64,000 nucleotides of DNA, from the NCBI GenBank assembly GCA_964539025.1, contig CAZIFA010000008.1, forward strand, positions 19,618-83,617, in the 5' to 3' direction. Both the position numbers and the translations under genes were made by a program. Below, piece after piece: positions 24,905 to 33,578 of the stretch (the stretch's first letter is position 1; each line of letters opens with the position of its first letter). Below the pieces are notes generated by a model, which was not told where the DNA came from, made no database searches, and worked only from the letters and a program-made list of their open reading frames with translations. This DNA is from Micavibrio_A sp964539025 (GTDB taxonomy: Bacteria > Pseudomonadota > Alphaproteobacteria > Micavibrionales > Micavibrionaceae).

Positions 24905-25525
24905 TTATAAGCCGTTGCTTTTTATTTCTTCACGTGCATGTTTGATAATTTCATATGCAGAGTGCAGGAAAATGCCTGCAATGATAATAGCAACAATCAA
25001 ATCCGGCCATGCTGTTTGAGTTAACGCCACCAACCCTGCGGCAATCATAACTGCTATATTGTTTAGCGCATCGTTGCGGCTGAAAAGCCAGATGGCACGA
25101 GTATTAGCATCACCGTCGCGGTGCCGCTTCATCACTAAAGCCGCCGCCACATTGACGCCAAGTGCTATAAAGCCAATGCCCCCCATAATGTCAGCTTCTG
25201 GAAGTTGATGAGAAAAGAAACGATATAAAGCATTCAATGACACGCAAACACCAAGCGCGGCTAAAAAGTAGCCTTGCGCCAAAGCGGTACGAGAACGCGC
25301 TTTCATTCCCCAACTTATACTTAGCAATCCGATGAATGTAATTATTCCATCACCCAAGAAATCCAGCGAATCAGCTTTTAATGATTGGGAAGATGCTATA
25401 ATCCCTCCCGTCAATTCTATTATCCCCATCCCGACATTCAAAAGCACAACGATCCATAGCGCCTTTTTATAGGCAGGGGTGGCATGAGTTAGGTCTTTAG
25501 GGGTGCAATCGTCACATCCGCTCAT
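24905..25525 (-). CDS. CDF-type cation efflux protein, transmembrane domain only
   Basis: 206 residues from ATG 25525 (MSGCDDCTPKDL), chosen for GGAGGAAC upstream. Six membrane helices with SLKADSLDFLGDG in TM2 and SRNDALNN in TM5, the CDF metal-site motifs. It ends soon after TM6 with no cytoplasmic domain. Cys residues near the N-terminus (GCDDC) may help metal capture. It is divergent from the ArsR/SmtB-type regulator at 25649, which is the likely controller. Confidence 0.87.
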   Translation of the reverse strand: MSGCDDCTPKDLTHATPAYKKALWIVVLLNVGMGIIELTGGIIASSQSLKADSLDFLGDGIITFIGLLSISWGMKARSRTALAQGYFLAALGVCVSLNALYRFFSHQLPEADIMGGIGFIALGVNVAAALVMKRHRDGDANTRAIWLFSRNDALNNIAVMIAAGLVALTQTAWPDLIVAIIIAGIFLHSAYEIIKHAREEIKSNGL

Positions 25526-25574
25526 AGTTCCTCCATTGTTGAATAGAATAGCCAAACATTGTTTAGAGAAAATA

Positions 25575-25596
25575 TCAACATATATTCATATATTGA
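25575..25596. promoter_or_regulatory. candidate ArsR/SmtB operator
   Basis: Imperfect dyad TCAAnATAT...ATATnTTGA in the 120-base gap between the divergent CDF and regulator genes. Position and AT-rich 4-N-4 style fit SmtB/CzrA-type sites. Promoter boxes are not clear enough to assign. Confidence 0.4.
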
Positions 25597-25648
25597 ATTC
25601 AGAAAATAAGTATGACAGGATATTAAGGCAGTTCATAAGGATAACAAT

Positions 25649-25981
25649 TTGAAAAAAGCGCCGGGCCGAGTCCCCTCTATTAATGAAGACCAACTCATTG
25701 CCTTGTCCGATTTATTACGGCTGATGGGCGACCCTAGCCGTTTAAAAATTATTATCGCCTGTATGAGAAAGCCAATTTGCGTCACGGATATTTGTGAAAG
25801 TGTTGATCTCTCTCAATCCTTGGTTAGTCATCATTTGCGATTATTGCGCGCTACCAGTCTGCTAAAGGCAAAACGCGAAGGACGACAGATTTTTTATAGC
25901 GTAAATGGGGAAGTGGTGCGCTGCATTCTGGTTGATCTGGTAGATCATATTTCCAAATCCGAAAAAATAGGAGATTTATGA
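25649..25981 (+). CDS. ArsR/SmtB family metal-responsive repressor
   Basis: 110 residues from TTG 25649 with AAGGAT 6 bases upstream. Winged helix: LSDLLRLMGDPSRLKIIIACM, ICESVDLSQSLVSHHLRLLRATSLLKAKREGRQIFY. The C-terminal helix VRCILVDLVDHISKSE contains a D..DH-type arrangement that could form the alpha-5 Zn/Co/Cd site of SmtB/CzrA proteins. Its stop overlaps the lspA start (ATGA). Likely regulates the divergent CDF gene and its own operon. Confidence 0.85.
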   Translation: MKKAPGRVPSINEDQLIALSDLLRLMGDPSRLKIIIACMRKPICVTDICESVDLSQSLVSHHLRLLRATSLLKAKREGRQIFYSVNGEVVRCILVDLVDHISKSEKIGDL

Positions 25982-26454
25982 GTAAATATTTTTACTTGTC
26001 TGGCATCGTTTTTGCGGTGGTTTCAAGCCATCAACTGGCGCGTTTGATTATATTTCCCGCCGTTGCCGCGCATGGTATGTTTCTGGAAGTAACGCCGTTT
26101 TTCAATCTGGTGGAAGTCTGGAATCACGGCATCAGCTTCGGCATGGCAAAAGGATTGCCATACGGTCAATGGGTGCTATCGGTCATTTCCCTCATCATCA
26201 CCGCTGTAATGCTTTATTTTTTGCAAAAGGCGGAAGATAAATTTTCTATTGCCGCTTTCAGTCTTGTTGTGGCTGGCGCATTGGGCAATGTTCTCGACCG
26301 CATAATCTTCGGGGCGGTTGCAGACTACCTTGATTTTCACGCATTCGGCTATCACTGGCCCGCGTTTAATTTTACCGATGTCGCCATTGTATCGGGAGTA
26401 TCCTTGCTCTTATTCGCAAATCTAGTTCAACCCCAGCCTAGAGAATCCAGATGA
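25978..26454 (+). CDS. lspA: lipoprotein signal peptidase II
   Basis: 158 residues, four membrane helices. Signatures of the aspartyl peptidase are FFNLVEVWNHGISFGM (near residue 42), GNVLDRIIFGAVADYLDF (catalytic Asp, near residue 117) and FNFTDVAIV (second catalytic Asp, near residue 136). It cleaves prolipoproteins at the lipobox Cys. It is placed between a metal-sensing repressor and a secreted protein with ATGA overlaps on both sides, so it is an accessory copy under metal control, close to Cys-rich lipoprotein genes. Confidence 0.93.
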   Translation: MSKYFYLSGIVFAVVSSHQLARLIIFPAVAAHGMFLEVTPFFNLVEVWNHGISFGMAKGLPYGQWVLSVISLIITAVMLYFLQKAEDKFSIAAFSLVVAGALGNVLDRIIFGAVADYLDFHAFGYHWPAFNFTDVAIVSGVSLLLFANLVQPQPRESR

Positions 26455-27662
26455 AAACCTATCATTCGTTCCTGATTTTTTTTCTTTCATGTTTTTTCAT
26501 CATACAGGCCGCAAACGCCGATAGCTCACAATGGGTAGCTATCAGTGCCGGAGGGCAAAACACCTGCGGCATAAAAACCGATGGTACGGCATGGTGCTGG
26601 GGCGAAGGTTCTTTCGGCCAGCTTGGAAACGGAATTACTCCTGCCGCGCAAGCCACGCCGTTTGAAGTCAGTGCAAGCGGCATTTCTGGCTCCAAATGGA
26701 CAGTGATAAGCGTAGGTATTAGCTATGCCTGCGGCTTGCGGGATAATGGCAGCGCATGGTGCTGGGGAAAGTTGCGGGATGGAGAAAGAGGCGATGACGC
26801 CACCGAATTGCATTCCACGCCGGTCATCATAGAAGATAAAGATATTTCCGGCTCAAAATGGATAGATATTAGTGCGGGGGCCGGAGTTACTTGCGGCTTG
26901 CGGGATAATGGCACCGCGTGGTGCTGGGGAAATAGCGGCAGCAAACTACCTCCGGATACAAAACCCATTTATGATATGCAAAAACCAGCACTTGTGGATG
27001 CCAGGAATATTTCTGGTAACGCTTGGACTTTAATTAGCGTCAATGGCGGTTCCATTTGCGGATTAAGGAACGACGGTTCAGGCTGGTGCTGGCAGCCGGG
27101 TGGTTTCGATATGGGTAATAGCGCCACTATAAGTTCAAGATACAAACCTGCAAAAATCGACGCGGATCATTTTTCTGGGATGAAATGGATTTCCATTAGC
27201 GCAGGCGGGAGTTCCGATTGTGGCCTTCGCAACAATGGCACTGCATGGTGTTGGGGGCATAATGACAATGGCGCGCTCGGTAACGGCGATCCAGACGCCA
27301 CAAGCAGCACGTTGCCTGTAGAAGTAAGCACAAGTGGAGTATCAGGCTCAGAATGGACGGTGATCCGCACTAATGACGGTTCAACATGCGGTGTACGTGA
27401 TGATGGAACGGCATGGTGCTGGGGGAGAGGATTTATTGGACAACTCGGAAATGGAACGACTCCGGCGGCTCAGATTTTGCCGGTAGCGGTCATTGACAAA
27501 AATCTTTCCGGCTCGAAATGGACATCCGTTACCATGAGCGGATTTCACAATTGCGGCTTGCGCGATGATAGAACGGCTTGGTGCTGGGGCTATGGATATG
27601 ATGGTGAACTTGGTGATGGAATAAAAGCAGAAAAACAAACAATGCCGGTGCCGGTGCATTAA
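26451..27662 (+). CDS. secreted RCC1-repeat protein
   Basis: 403 residues with a signal peptide (MKTYHSFLIFFLSCFFIIQAANA). About seven repeats of roughly 53 residues follow, each with a core like CGLRDNGTAWCWG and W(T/I)xISxG, the RCC1/BNR-like beta-propeller pattern. Each repeat keeps two Cys (one in xCGLR, one in AWCWG), so the propeller is probably disulfide-bonded. It overlaps lspA by ATGA, so it should be made with the SmtB-like regulator and LspA. Role unknown; a surface or periplasmic binding scaffold is likely. Confidence 0.8.
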   Translation: MKTYHSFLIFFLSCFFIIQAANADSSQWVAISAGGQNTCGIKTDGTAWCWGEGSFGQLGNGITPAAQATPFEVSASGISGSKWTVISVGISYACGLRDNGSAWCWGKLRDGERGDDATELHSTPVIIEDKDISGSKWIDISAGAGVTCGLRDNGTAWCWGNSGSKLPPDTKPIYDMQKPALVDARNISGNAWTLISVNGGSICGLRNDGSGWCWQPGGFDMGNSATISSRYKPAKIDADHFSGMKWISISAGGSSDCGLRNNGTAWCWGHNDNGALGNGDPDATSSTLPVEVSTSGVSGSEWTVIRTNDGSTCGVRDDGTAWCWGRGFIGQLGNGTTPAAQILPVAVIDKNLSGSKWTSVTMSGFHNCGLRDDRTAWCWGYGYDGELGDGIKAEKQTMPVPVH

Positions 27663-27710
27663 CGAGCACGTTAGGCTTAAAACACAGCATTTATAAAGAA
27701 AGGATTTATA

Positions 27711-27857
27711 ATGTTGAGAAGGGCAATCGCCGAGAGGTTAATTGCATTGGCATTTTGGCTTACTAAAAAGGGATTGGCCGGATTTAATTTCAATGCTGTT
27801 CAAGGGGATATGGAGAATCTACCGACAGCACGCCTTCCAGCGCACCGAAGCCATTGA
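27711..27857 (+). CDS. possible small protein
   Basis: 48 codons from ATG 27711, with AAAGGA 8 bases upstream: MLRRAIAERLIALAFWLTKKGL, an amphipathic helix followed by sequence antisense to the 3' end of the next gene. It may be the stub of a gene cut at the edge of the integrated element. Low confidence. Confidence 0.3.
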   Translation: MLRRAIAERLIALAFWLTKKGLAGFNFNAVQGDMENLPTARLPAHRSH

Positions 27858-28503
27858 CGAAAGACATGCAGCCTTCATTATAAAAAATGTCCTTTTGCAG
27901 TTTTTCTTTTTCACTGTCCGGCGCGCTCATAATAACCATAGCTGTGGGATGGGCGAATTTCGACAACAGCTTGTAGCTGACCCGATAATGATCTCCGATT
28001 TTGCAAGATGCGGCTGCTTCCCGAACCTGCTTAAAAGCCCCCTCCAGAGATTCAATACCCTCTGATGCTGCCCGCGCAGAAATATCCTGCTTTGCGTCAT
28101 CAATGGGGCCAAGCCAATCGTCATCCTGCGATGTGGTCTTCCCCCATTTTGTAAAAGCATCATATATGCCGACGACATCACGGCCAGCGTCCTCATAAAA
28201 AACGCGAGCATTTTCTGTATTCTGAGCGCAATAAAGAGACCACACAGATATTTCGAGAAGGTTTCTGGCGCGCCATGCGATCAATGGTGGCTCTGATCCA
28301 GAATCCTCATATGCTTTTTTCAAGGCAAGATACTCAGAAAAATTCTGGGCACATAATGCCGCAAGCACCTGAACCTGCCAGGCATCATACCCATTGTTAT
28401 TGTCGGCCAGACAACGAACCTTCTCGTTTAAAGCCTTCCAGCGTCCTGATGTTTTTATTTCATCCGCCTGCTGAACAAAGTCTGCGAAATCATCTTCCAT
28501 CAT
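27790..28503 (-). CDS. hypothetical protein beside the integrase
   Basis: 237 residues from ATG 28503, which shares TAATG with the integrase stop. It is helical and acidic (FADFVQQADEIKTSGRWKAL ... WRARNLLEISVWSLYCAQ ... LLSKFAHPTAMVIMS). The LSKFAHPTA segment is like the helical DUF5677-type proteins of mobile elements, but this is only resemblance. Translational coupling to the integrase marks it as part of the element. Confidence 0.55.
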   Translation of the reverse strand: MMEDDFADFVQQADEIKTSGRWKALNEKVRCLADNNNGYDAWQVQVLAALCAQNFSEYLALKKAYEDSGSEPPLIAWRARNLLEISVWSLYCAQNTENARVFYEDAGRDVVGIYDAFTKWGKTTSQDDDWLGPIDDAKQDISARAASEGIESLEGAFKQVREAAASCKIGDHYRVSYKLLSKFAHPTAMVIMSAPDSEKEKLQKDIFYNEGCMSFVNGFGALEGVLSVDSPYPLEQH

Positions 28504-29609
28504 TACCCAAACAATCTCTGTTCCACCTGCGCCATTGCCTTCTGGTGATCTGGCGTGGGGAACAGGTGGCCGTAGCGTTCCATGGTCATTTGCACAGAGG
28601 CGTGTCCGGCGAATGTCATGACTTCTTTTATACTGAATCCCTGTTCGATCCACAAGGAAACAGCGAAGTGGCGGAGGTCATGCCAGCGCATAGTAATGCC
28701 GTGTTTCGCACAGAGCGGTTTGAAATGCCGCCGCATGAAATGATTGTGATCGGCGACGGTGCCGCCCTTGGCAGGGAACACCAGATCCAGATCGCTTTTC
28801 GGGCAGACGGTCTTCCATTCTGCCAGCGTTTTCAAAACCAGAGGTCCTGCCGGAACGGAGCGATGCCCGGCGGATGATTTGGGGTCGCCCAGCTCACAAT
28901 AAAAATCGGCGCGCTGGCGGATATGAACAAAACCGCTCACCGTATCAACATCCTGCCAGCGCAGACCACGGCTTTCAGAGGCGCGCAACCCGCACAGGGC
29001 GCTGATGACCAGCATGGCGCGCAGCCGTCCCGTCGCATTATCCAGCAGGGTTTTGACATCATCCTTCGTTGGTCCAGCGATTTTATGGTCGATGCGGCTG
29101 GAGCGCAGAACGCTGACACCCTGCGCGGCATTGAAATGAACCTGCCCATTATCCATGGCGTGATTCAAAATCAGCCGCAGGACACCGAGGATTTTTCGTG
29201 TCGTTCCTTCCGACCGTCCAGCCGTCAGCAGCCTGTCACGAAAATCATTCACGCTCTTGCGCGTCAGCTGTGAAAGTTTTACATGGGCGATGCCAATGCT
29301 GGCCTCTTTTATATGCAGCCGCACCTTGTCCTCATAATCACGGCAGGTGGCGCGCTCCATCCGGCGACCGGCATCACGGCGCGCGCGGCAGTGATCGAGC
29401 CAGGCTTCCGCCGCTTCGCCCAGCGTGGCGCTCAACGCGTCATGTATATATGTGCCCATCTGCACCTGGGCGCGGGCTTTCACCATAAAGGCATCGGCAT
29501 CCTTGCGGCGTTCGAAAAGGCGGGCGCGGCGCTTGCCGTCATTGTCAGAAAAATCGACCTGCCAGCGAATCAGACCGGACGGGAGGGTGCGTTTGCGAAT
29601 GGTCGCCAT
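28503..29609 (-). CDS. tyrosine-type site-specific recombinase (integrase)
   Basis: 368 residues: an N-terminal AP2-like/DNA-arm part (LIRWQVDFSDNDGKRRARLFERRKDADAF split), an SAM-like core binding domain (about 70-165), and the catalytic domain with Arg in ALCGLRASESRGLRW (near residue 205), HDLRHFAV (near 315), GHASVQMTMERYGHL with His and the nucleophile Tyr (near 340-350). It would integrate the P4-like element at an att site. It is transcribed away from the replication genes. Confidence 0.93.
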   Translation of the reverse strand: MATIRKRTLPSGLIRWQVDFSDNDGKRRARLFERRKDADAFMVKARAQVQMGTYIHDALSATLGEAAEAWLDHCRARRDAGRRMERATCRDYEDKVRLHIKEASIGIAHVKLSQLTRKSVNDFRDRLLTAGRSEGTTRKILGVLRLILNHAMDNGQVHFNAAQGVSVLRSSRIDHKIAGPTKDDVKTLLDNATGRLRAMLVISALCGLRASESRGLRWQDVDTVSGFVHIRQRADFYCELGDPKSSAGHRSVPAGPLVLKTLAEWKTVCPKSDLDLVFPAKGGTVADHNHFMRRHFKPLCAKHGITMRWHDLRHFAVSLWIEQGFSIKEVMTFAGHASVQMTMERYGHLFPTPDHQKAMAQVEQRLFG

Positions 29610-29659
29610 GGCTTCAATGTCCTCCTTTCCGTCTGTTTTTCATCAAAATTTGTTAACTA

Positions 29660-29682
29660 AATCCGTTCAATTACAACGGATT
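29660..29682. promoter_or_regulatory. inverted repeat in the integrase/regulator intergenic region
   Basis: AATCCGTT (29660-29667), 7-base spacer, AACGGATT (29675-29682), perfect arms, between the divergent integrase and the gene at 29779. Candidate operator of the element's switch. Confidence 0.4.
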
Positions 29683-29778
29683 ACCGATTTCCATTAGACG
29701 TTACATCAGATGGGGATTGCAAAGCAACCATTTGTCGTGGTATCAAATGAGAAAGATTGGGAAAGAGGCAGCAATTAA

Positions 29779-30399
29779 ATGACAAAAGCGAGCGAACTGG
29801 CGGAAAGGATCGCGGAAGTGACTGGACTGGAGCACACAACGGTAGCGCGTTATGCCCGTTTCGCCCGTGAAGGCGGATATGTCTCGCAATCAGGGCGCGG
29901 CAACAGCGCGGCGCGGATGCAGCCTCTCGATGCGGTCAATTTGCTGGCCTGTGTTCTGGTGAACGGCGTGGCGCAGGAAGCCCCGGCCCAGATCCAGCGG
30001 GTGATGGAAATGGATGTTGGTTCCCGAGATGCGGATCATCTCGATGACCGGCATCTCTCGCCCGAAGAACACAAGGCGCTGAAAAAAGTGTTCCCGATTG
30101 TTTTTAACCGCAGACATACCCTGCATGAATTATTAATCGAGGCGATGGAACTGGCGGTGAAGGATCCTAAAAAATTTGATGACATATTTTACGGATCGCA
30201 CATTTATTTTTCCAGCGACGAATATGACGCATTTATTGATTTTCAAATAAGGACTGACGATAACCCGCTCAACGCTAAAAGCTTCTCTCTTACTTACAGC
30301 CACGAAGATTTTCAACAACGCTCTGAATATTTCAAGCGCAGTACTCAACTAAGCTTTGCCGGGATTGCCCGGATCGGCGCGGTGCTGGCAAAGCCCTAA
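29779..30399 (+). CDS. hypothetical phage-element protein with N-terminal HTH
   Basis: 206 residues. The N-terminus LAERIAEVTGLEHTTVARYARFAREGGYVSQSGRG looks like a DNA-binding HTH; the middle is helical (DDRHLSPEEHKALKKVF) and the C-terminus beta-rich. It is the first gene of the rightward block that leads to the primase and helicase, so it may be the regulator of the satellite-like element. No family name recognised. Confidence 0.5.
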   Translation: MTKASELAERIAEVTGLEHTTVARYARFAREGGYVSQSGRGNSAARMQPLDAVNLLACVLVNGVAQEAPAQIQRVMEMDVGSRDADHLDDRHLSPEEHKALKKVFPIVFNRRHTLHELLIEAMELAVKDPKKFDDIFYGSHIYFSSDEYDAFIDFQIRTDDNPLNAKSFSLTYSHEDFQQRSEYFKRSTQLSFAGIARIGAVLAKP

Positions 30400-30415
30400 A
30401 CCAAGGAGTTACATC

Positions 30416-30670
30416 ATGAACCAAAAAACGCAGGAGATTCCTGCCACGGACGAACTTTGCCAAAATTTGGCCAATGACCTGTTGCGCGGAGCGGATTCCA
30501 TTGCCGAATTCATGTTCGGGTCTGCATCCGAACGGCGAAAGGTCTATTACCTAGCAAACACCGGCAAAAGAAACAGCCTCCCAGTTTTCCGGATGGGATC
30601 AGTCCTGTGCGCTCGTAAGAGCAGCCTGATCCAGTGGATCGAAGCGCAGGAGGGAACGAGCCGTGTATGA
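30416..30670 (+). CDS. small HTH/excisionase-like protein
   Basis: 84 residues from ATG 30416 with AAGGAG upstream. The C-terminal part (RRKVYYLANTGKRNSLPVFRMGSVLCARKSSLIQWIEAQE split) has the layout of MerR-like excisionase/AlpA proteins, which bind att or promoter DNA in P4-like elements: a short winged helix ending in a SLxQWI helix. Confidence 0.55.
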   Translation: MNQKTQEIPATDELCQNLANDLLRGADSIAEFMFGSASERRKVYYLANTGKRNSLPVFRMGSVLCARKSSLIQWIEAQEGTSRV

Positions 30671-30815
30671 CCTCGAAGGGATTTATCACGACCTCGATTA
30701 CAGCGAGATCGACGAACTGGATGAAATCGACGGCGACGAACAGCTATCGCTCATCTGGTGCGATACGCATGAAGAATATGAATGGCACTGGCTGTATCGC
30801 GGCGATATTGCATAG
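30663..30815 (+). CDS. small acidic protein
   Basis: 50 residues from GTG 30663, overlapping the previous stop by 8 bases. The frame reads YDLEGIYHDLDYSEIDELDE and ends EEYEWHWLYRGDIA. Very acidic and aromatic. An overlapping alternative frame from ATG 30667 exists but is Ser/Thr/Arg-rich and less protein-like. Function unknown. Confidence 0.4.
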   Translation: MYDLEGIYHDLDYSEIDELDEIDGDEQLSLIWCDTHEEYEWHWLYRGDIA

Positions 30816-30826
30816 AGGAAGAAAGG

Positions 30827-31687
30827 ATGCAGACAATGATTGATCATGCGCTCCATTATGCCCATCTCGGCATGAAGGTTCTGCCCCTGCATTCTCCGGT
30901 GCAATCAGGTGATGGCATGGTCTGTTCCTGTGGAAAGGCAAAATGCACATCACCTGGCAAGCATCCTGTCGGCAGGCTTGCGCCCAATGGCCTGAAAGAC
31001 GGAACGGTGGATGAAAGCCTTATCTGGAGATGGTTCAGCCAACCTGATCTGAATATCGGCATCGTTACCGGCGCGGCCAGCAATATTGTCGTTCTGGATA
31101 TCGACCCACGGCATGATGGCGATGAAACACTGGCCGCGCTGGAAAAGTCATACAGCCCTCTGCCGCAGACATGGCGTTTCCTGACAGGTGGCGGCGGTGA
31201 GCATATTATCTTCCGGCATCCTGGCGGCATCGTTCCCAACAGCGCTGGGAAAATCGGACCCGGCATTGATGTACGCGGTGACGGCGGATATATCGTGGCC
31301 CCGCCCTCCCGGCATATCAGCGGCAGACCCTATGCGATATCGGTGGATCACGACCCGGTCGACATGCCACATGCGGATATTCCATCCTGGCTCCTGCCAC
31401 TTTTACAAGCGCCGCCTCAAAAACAGGCAAAGGCCGCCACAGCGCAAGAATGGAGAAAACGTATATTCAGCTCTGTACCGGAAGGCGAACGCAACGCCAT
31501 GGCCGCAAAACTGACGGGGCATCTTCTTCGCAACCGCATTGATCCGTGGGTCACGGCGGAACTGGTCAATGGCTGGAACCGGATGCGCTGCCAGCCGCCC
31601 TTGCCGGACAGTGAAATCATGGCAACCGTCCGCAGCATCGCTCGTAAGGAAATCAGGCGCAGAAAGGACTCCCATGCTGGACGATGA
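30827..31687 (+). CDS. bifunctional primase-polymerase (prim-pol) protein
   Basis: 286 residues from ATG 30827 (AGAAAGG site). The N-terminal prim-pol domain has HYAHLGMKVLPLHS, the Cys/His insert CSCGKAKCTSPGKHP, IVVLDIDPRHDGD with the catalytic Asp pair (near residue 95) and GIDVRGDGGYIVAPPS. A C-terminal primase helical region (NAMAAKLTGHLLR) follows. With the helicase next door it should start replication of the integrated element. Confidence 0.88.
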   Translation: MQTMIDHALHYAHLGMKVLPLHSPVQSGDGMVCSCGKAKCTSPGKHPVGRLAPNGLKDGTVDESLIWRWFSQPDLNIGIVTGAASNIVVLDIDPRHDGDETLAALEKSYSPLPQTWRFLTGGGGEHIIFRHPGGIVPNSAGKIGPGIDVRGDGGYIVAPPSRHISGRPYAISVDHDPVDMPHADIPSWLLPLLQAPPQKQAKAATAQEWRKRIFSSVPEGERNAMAAKLTGHLLRNRIDPWVTAELVNGWNRMRCQPPLPDSEIMATVRSIARKEIRRRKDSHAGR

Positions 31688-33134
31688 TTTGCATGATCCG
31701 CTTGATATGCTGGCCGACCTGAATAAACCGGGGCGCAAGGGTGGACATAATTTTGATCTTGATATCGGATCCGATGTCGAGATCGCGGGGCGTGTCCGGA
31801 TGGATCTGCAACAGGCATTCGGTGAAATAATATCGACGGAAGGAAAATTCTGGCGCTACAGCAGAACGCACTGGGAAGACATACCGGATCATGAATTACG
31901 GCTGGTCGTTCACCATTATGACGGCGCAATGTATAAATCGGCTTCTGGCGAGCCGTCACGCGTCAGGCTGAACAAATCGCGGATTGACTCAATCCTGAAT
32001 GAAATGTCGGCCTTGCTTACAAACGAGGAGTTTTTTACACAAGGCGAAACCGGCATTAATTGTACATCCGGTTTTATACGCCTCGATGCGGATGGCAATC
32101 CTACGCTGGTCGCCCATGATTCCAATCACCGCCGCCGTCATACGCTGCCCGGTCGCTGGCATCAACACGCTCTGGCCGAACCACCCGCTACATCCATGCT
32201 TTATAGACTGCTGGACGGCGTTTTCCATGACGATGATGACAAACAGGAAAAGATCAGCCTTTTGGCAGAAATCACCGGCGCAGCGGCACTGGGATGCGCG
32301 ACACGCCTTCGTCAGCCCCGCGCAATCATATTGAAAGGGGAAACCGCCGAGAACGGAAAAAGCCAGATCCTCGATCTCGCCCGCAGCCTGTTACCAGGCA
32401 ATGCCATCTGTTCCGTCACGGCTGGGAAGATGGGCGATGAACGTCATATTGTCGGCCTGGTCGGGAAGCTTCTAAACGCCAGCGATGAATTGTCGTCCGC
32501 CAATGCGATTGCCTCCGATACCTTCAAGGCCATCGTGACAGGCGAACCAGTGGAAGGACGCGATGTTTACAAATCCCGCGTGGAATTCAGGCCGATGGCC
32601 CAGCATATCTTCGCCACCAACACGCTCCCCGTCTTCGCGGGCGGCATTGATCGCGGGGTGCAACGCCGCCTGCTGGTCATTCCCTTTAACCGCGTTATTC
32701 CGCAGGAAGAACGGATTGAAGCCATTGGCCGCCGCATCGGTGAAGAAGAATCCGATCTGCTGCTGGCATGGGCCGTTGCGGGCGCAAGCCGTCTGATCCG
32801 TCAGAAATATTTCACGATGCCGCAGAGCAGCCGTAACGCTCTGAACGACTGGCTCTTCGGATCCGACCCTGTGCTGGCGTGGCTTTCCGAACAGGTCGAG
32901 ATCACCTCCGTCCTCGATAAGCAGGCGCGGGTCAAAACCAGCCAGGCTTACGAACGGTTCCGCAGCTGGGCATTGGGAGAAGGCTTCAACGAACGGACGC
33001 TGCCTGCCATCAACGCCTTCGTGCAAAGAGTGTCCGCGAACAGCAAGGGCATCGAATACCGTCGCACCAGTGAGGGACGCTTCTTTTACGGCATGGCCTT
33101 TGCCCGGTCCACGCCGATGCAGAACAGGTGGTGA
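31674..33134 (+). CDS. P4-type SF3 primase-helicase
   Basis: 486 residues from ATG 31674, overlapping the prim-pol gene by 14 bases. An N-terminal D5-like region is followed by an SF3 helicase core: Walker A GETAENGKS (near residue 223), Walker B LLNASDE (near residue 265), sensor HIFATNTLPVF and RRLLVIPF. The C-terminal DNA-binding part is at 400-486. P4 alpha-type proteins melt the origin and unwind DNA for phage satellites and integrated plasmids. Confidence 0.9.
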   Translation: MLDDDLHDPLDMLADLNKPGRKGGHNFDLDIGSDVEIAGRVRMDLQQAFGEIISTEGKFWRYSRTHWEDIPDHELRLVVHHYDGAMYKSASGEPSRVRLNKSRIDSILNEMSALLTNEEFFTQGETGINCTSGFIRLDADGNPTLVAHDSNHRRRHTLPGRWHQHALAEPPATSMLYRLLDGVFHDDDDKQEKISLLAEITGAAALGCATRLRQPRAIILKGETAENGKSQILDLARSLLPGNAICSVTAGKMGDERHIVGLVGKLLNASDELSSANAIASDTFKAIVTGEPVEGRDVYKSRVEFRPMAQHIFATNTLPVFAGGIDRGVQRRLLVIPFNRVIPQEERIEAIGRRIGEEESDLLLAWAVAGASRLIRQKYFTMPQSSRNALNDWLFGSDPVLAWLSEQVEITSVLDKQARVKTSQAYERFRSWALGEGFNERTLPAINAFVQRVSANSKGIEYRRTSEGRFFYGMAFARSTPMQNRW

Positions 33135-33137
33135 CGC

Positions 33138-33578
33138 ATGACACAGAGCAAAGACATATATAACGCATTGATAGTGCTGGCGTGTCGCACCCCGTCCGCC
33201 ATCTTTTATCCATGCGCGCCTGTACACATGAGCAATATTTATAAGCTTCATGCGTCATGCAAACACTTTCAAGGGCTTGGCTGTCATTCCGGCGTCATTT
33301 ATCCGGCATTCATGCGTCATTCCCCCGGAATATCGCGGGTCCTGTCCAGCGAAACGTATGAACGCCTAAAAGAGAACGGATTGCTTGTCCTGCACCTTGG
33401 CGATAGCAAAAAATGCAACATGGGATCTGAGCTTGAGAAACGCGCTGACCCTTGGTTCACTGTGGAAGATTGCTTTACCGAAAGTGTTGAACACTGCGAA
33501 TCCCACGGCATTCGCGACAAAGGTACTGTGACGGGCCACACTTATCTCGTTCTACGGGCGGCCGCAACTAGTCGCTAG
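33138..33578 (+). pseudogene. C-terminal fragment of a probable SAM-dependent DNA methyltransferase
   Basis: The last 80 residues (from about base 33340: ETYERLKENGLLVLHLGDSKKC ... ESVEHCESHGIRDKGTV ... YLVLR) look like the end of a class I methyltransferase of DNA-modification type. The preceding 65 residues are not convincing protein and contain repeated TGCGTCAT words (33251-33258, 33313-33320) and related CGTCATT words. The native 5' part is therefore missing. Identification is from memory of the ESHGIRDKGT motif and is moderate. Confidence 0.45.

Noticed and set aside
24905..25525. Treating the short CDF gene as truncated
   Set aside because: It has a good ribosome site, complete six-helix core and a natural stop, and a second CDF in the window has the same length; a short subtype is more likely than damage.
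32472..33251. 259-codon minus-strand frame
   Set aside because: Antisense to the SF3 helicase gene and to the sequence following it; no independent coding evidence.
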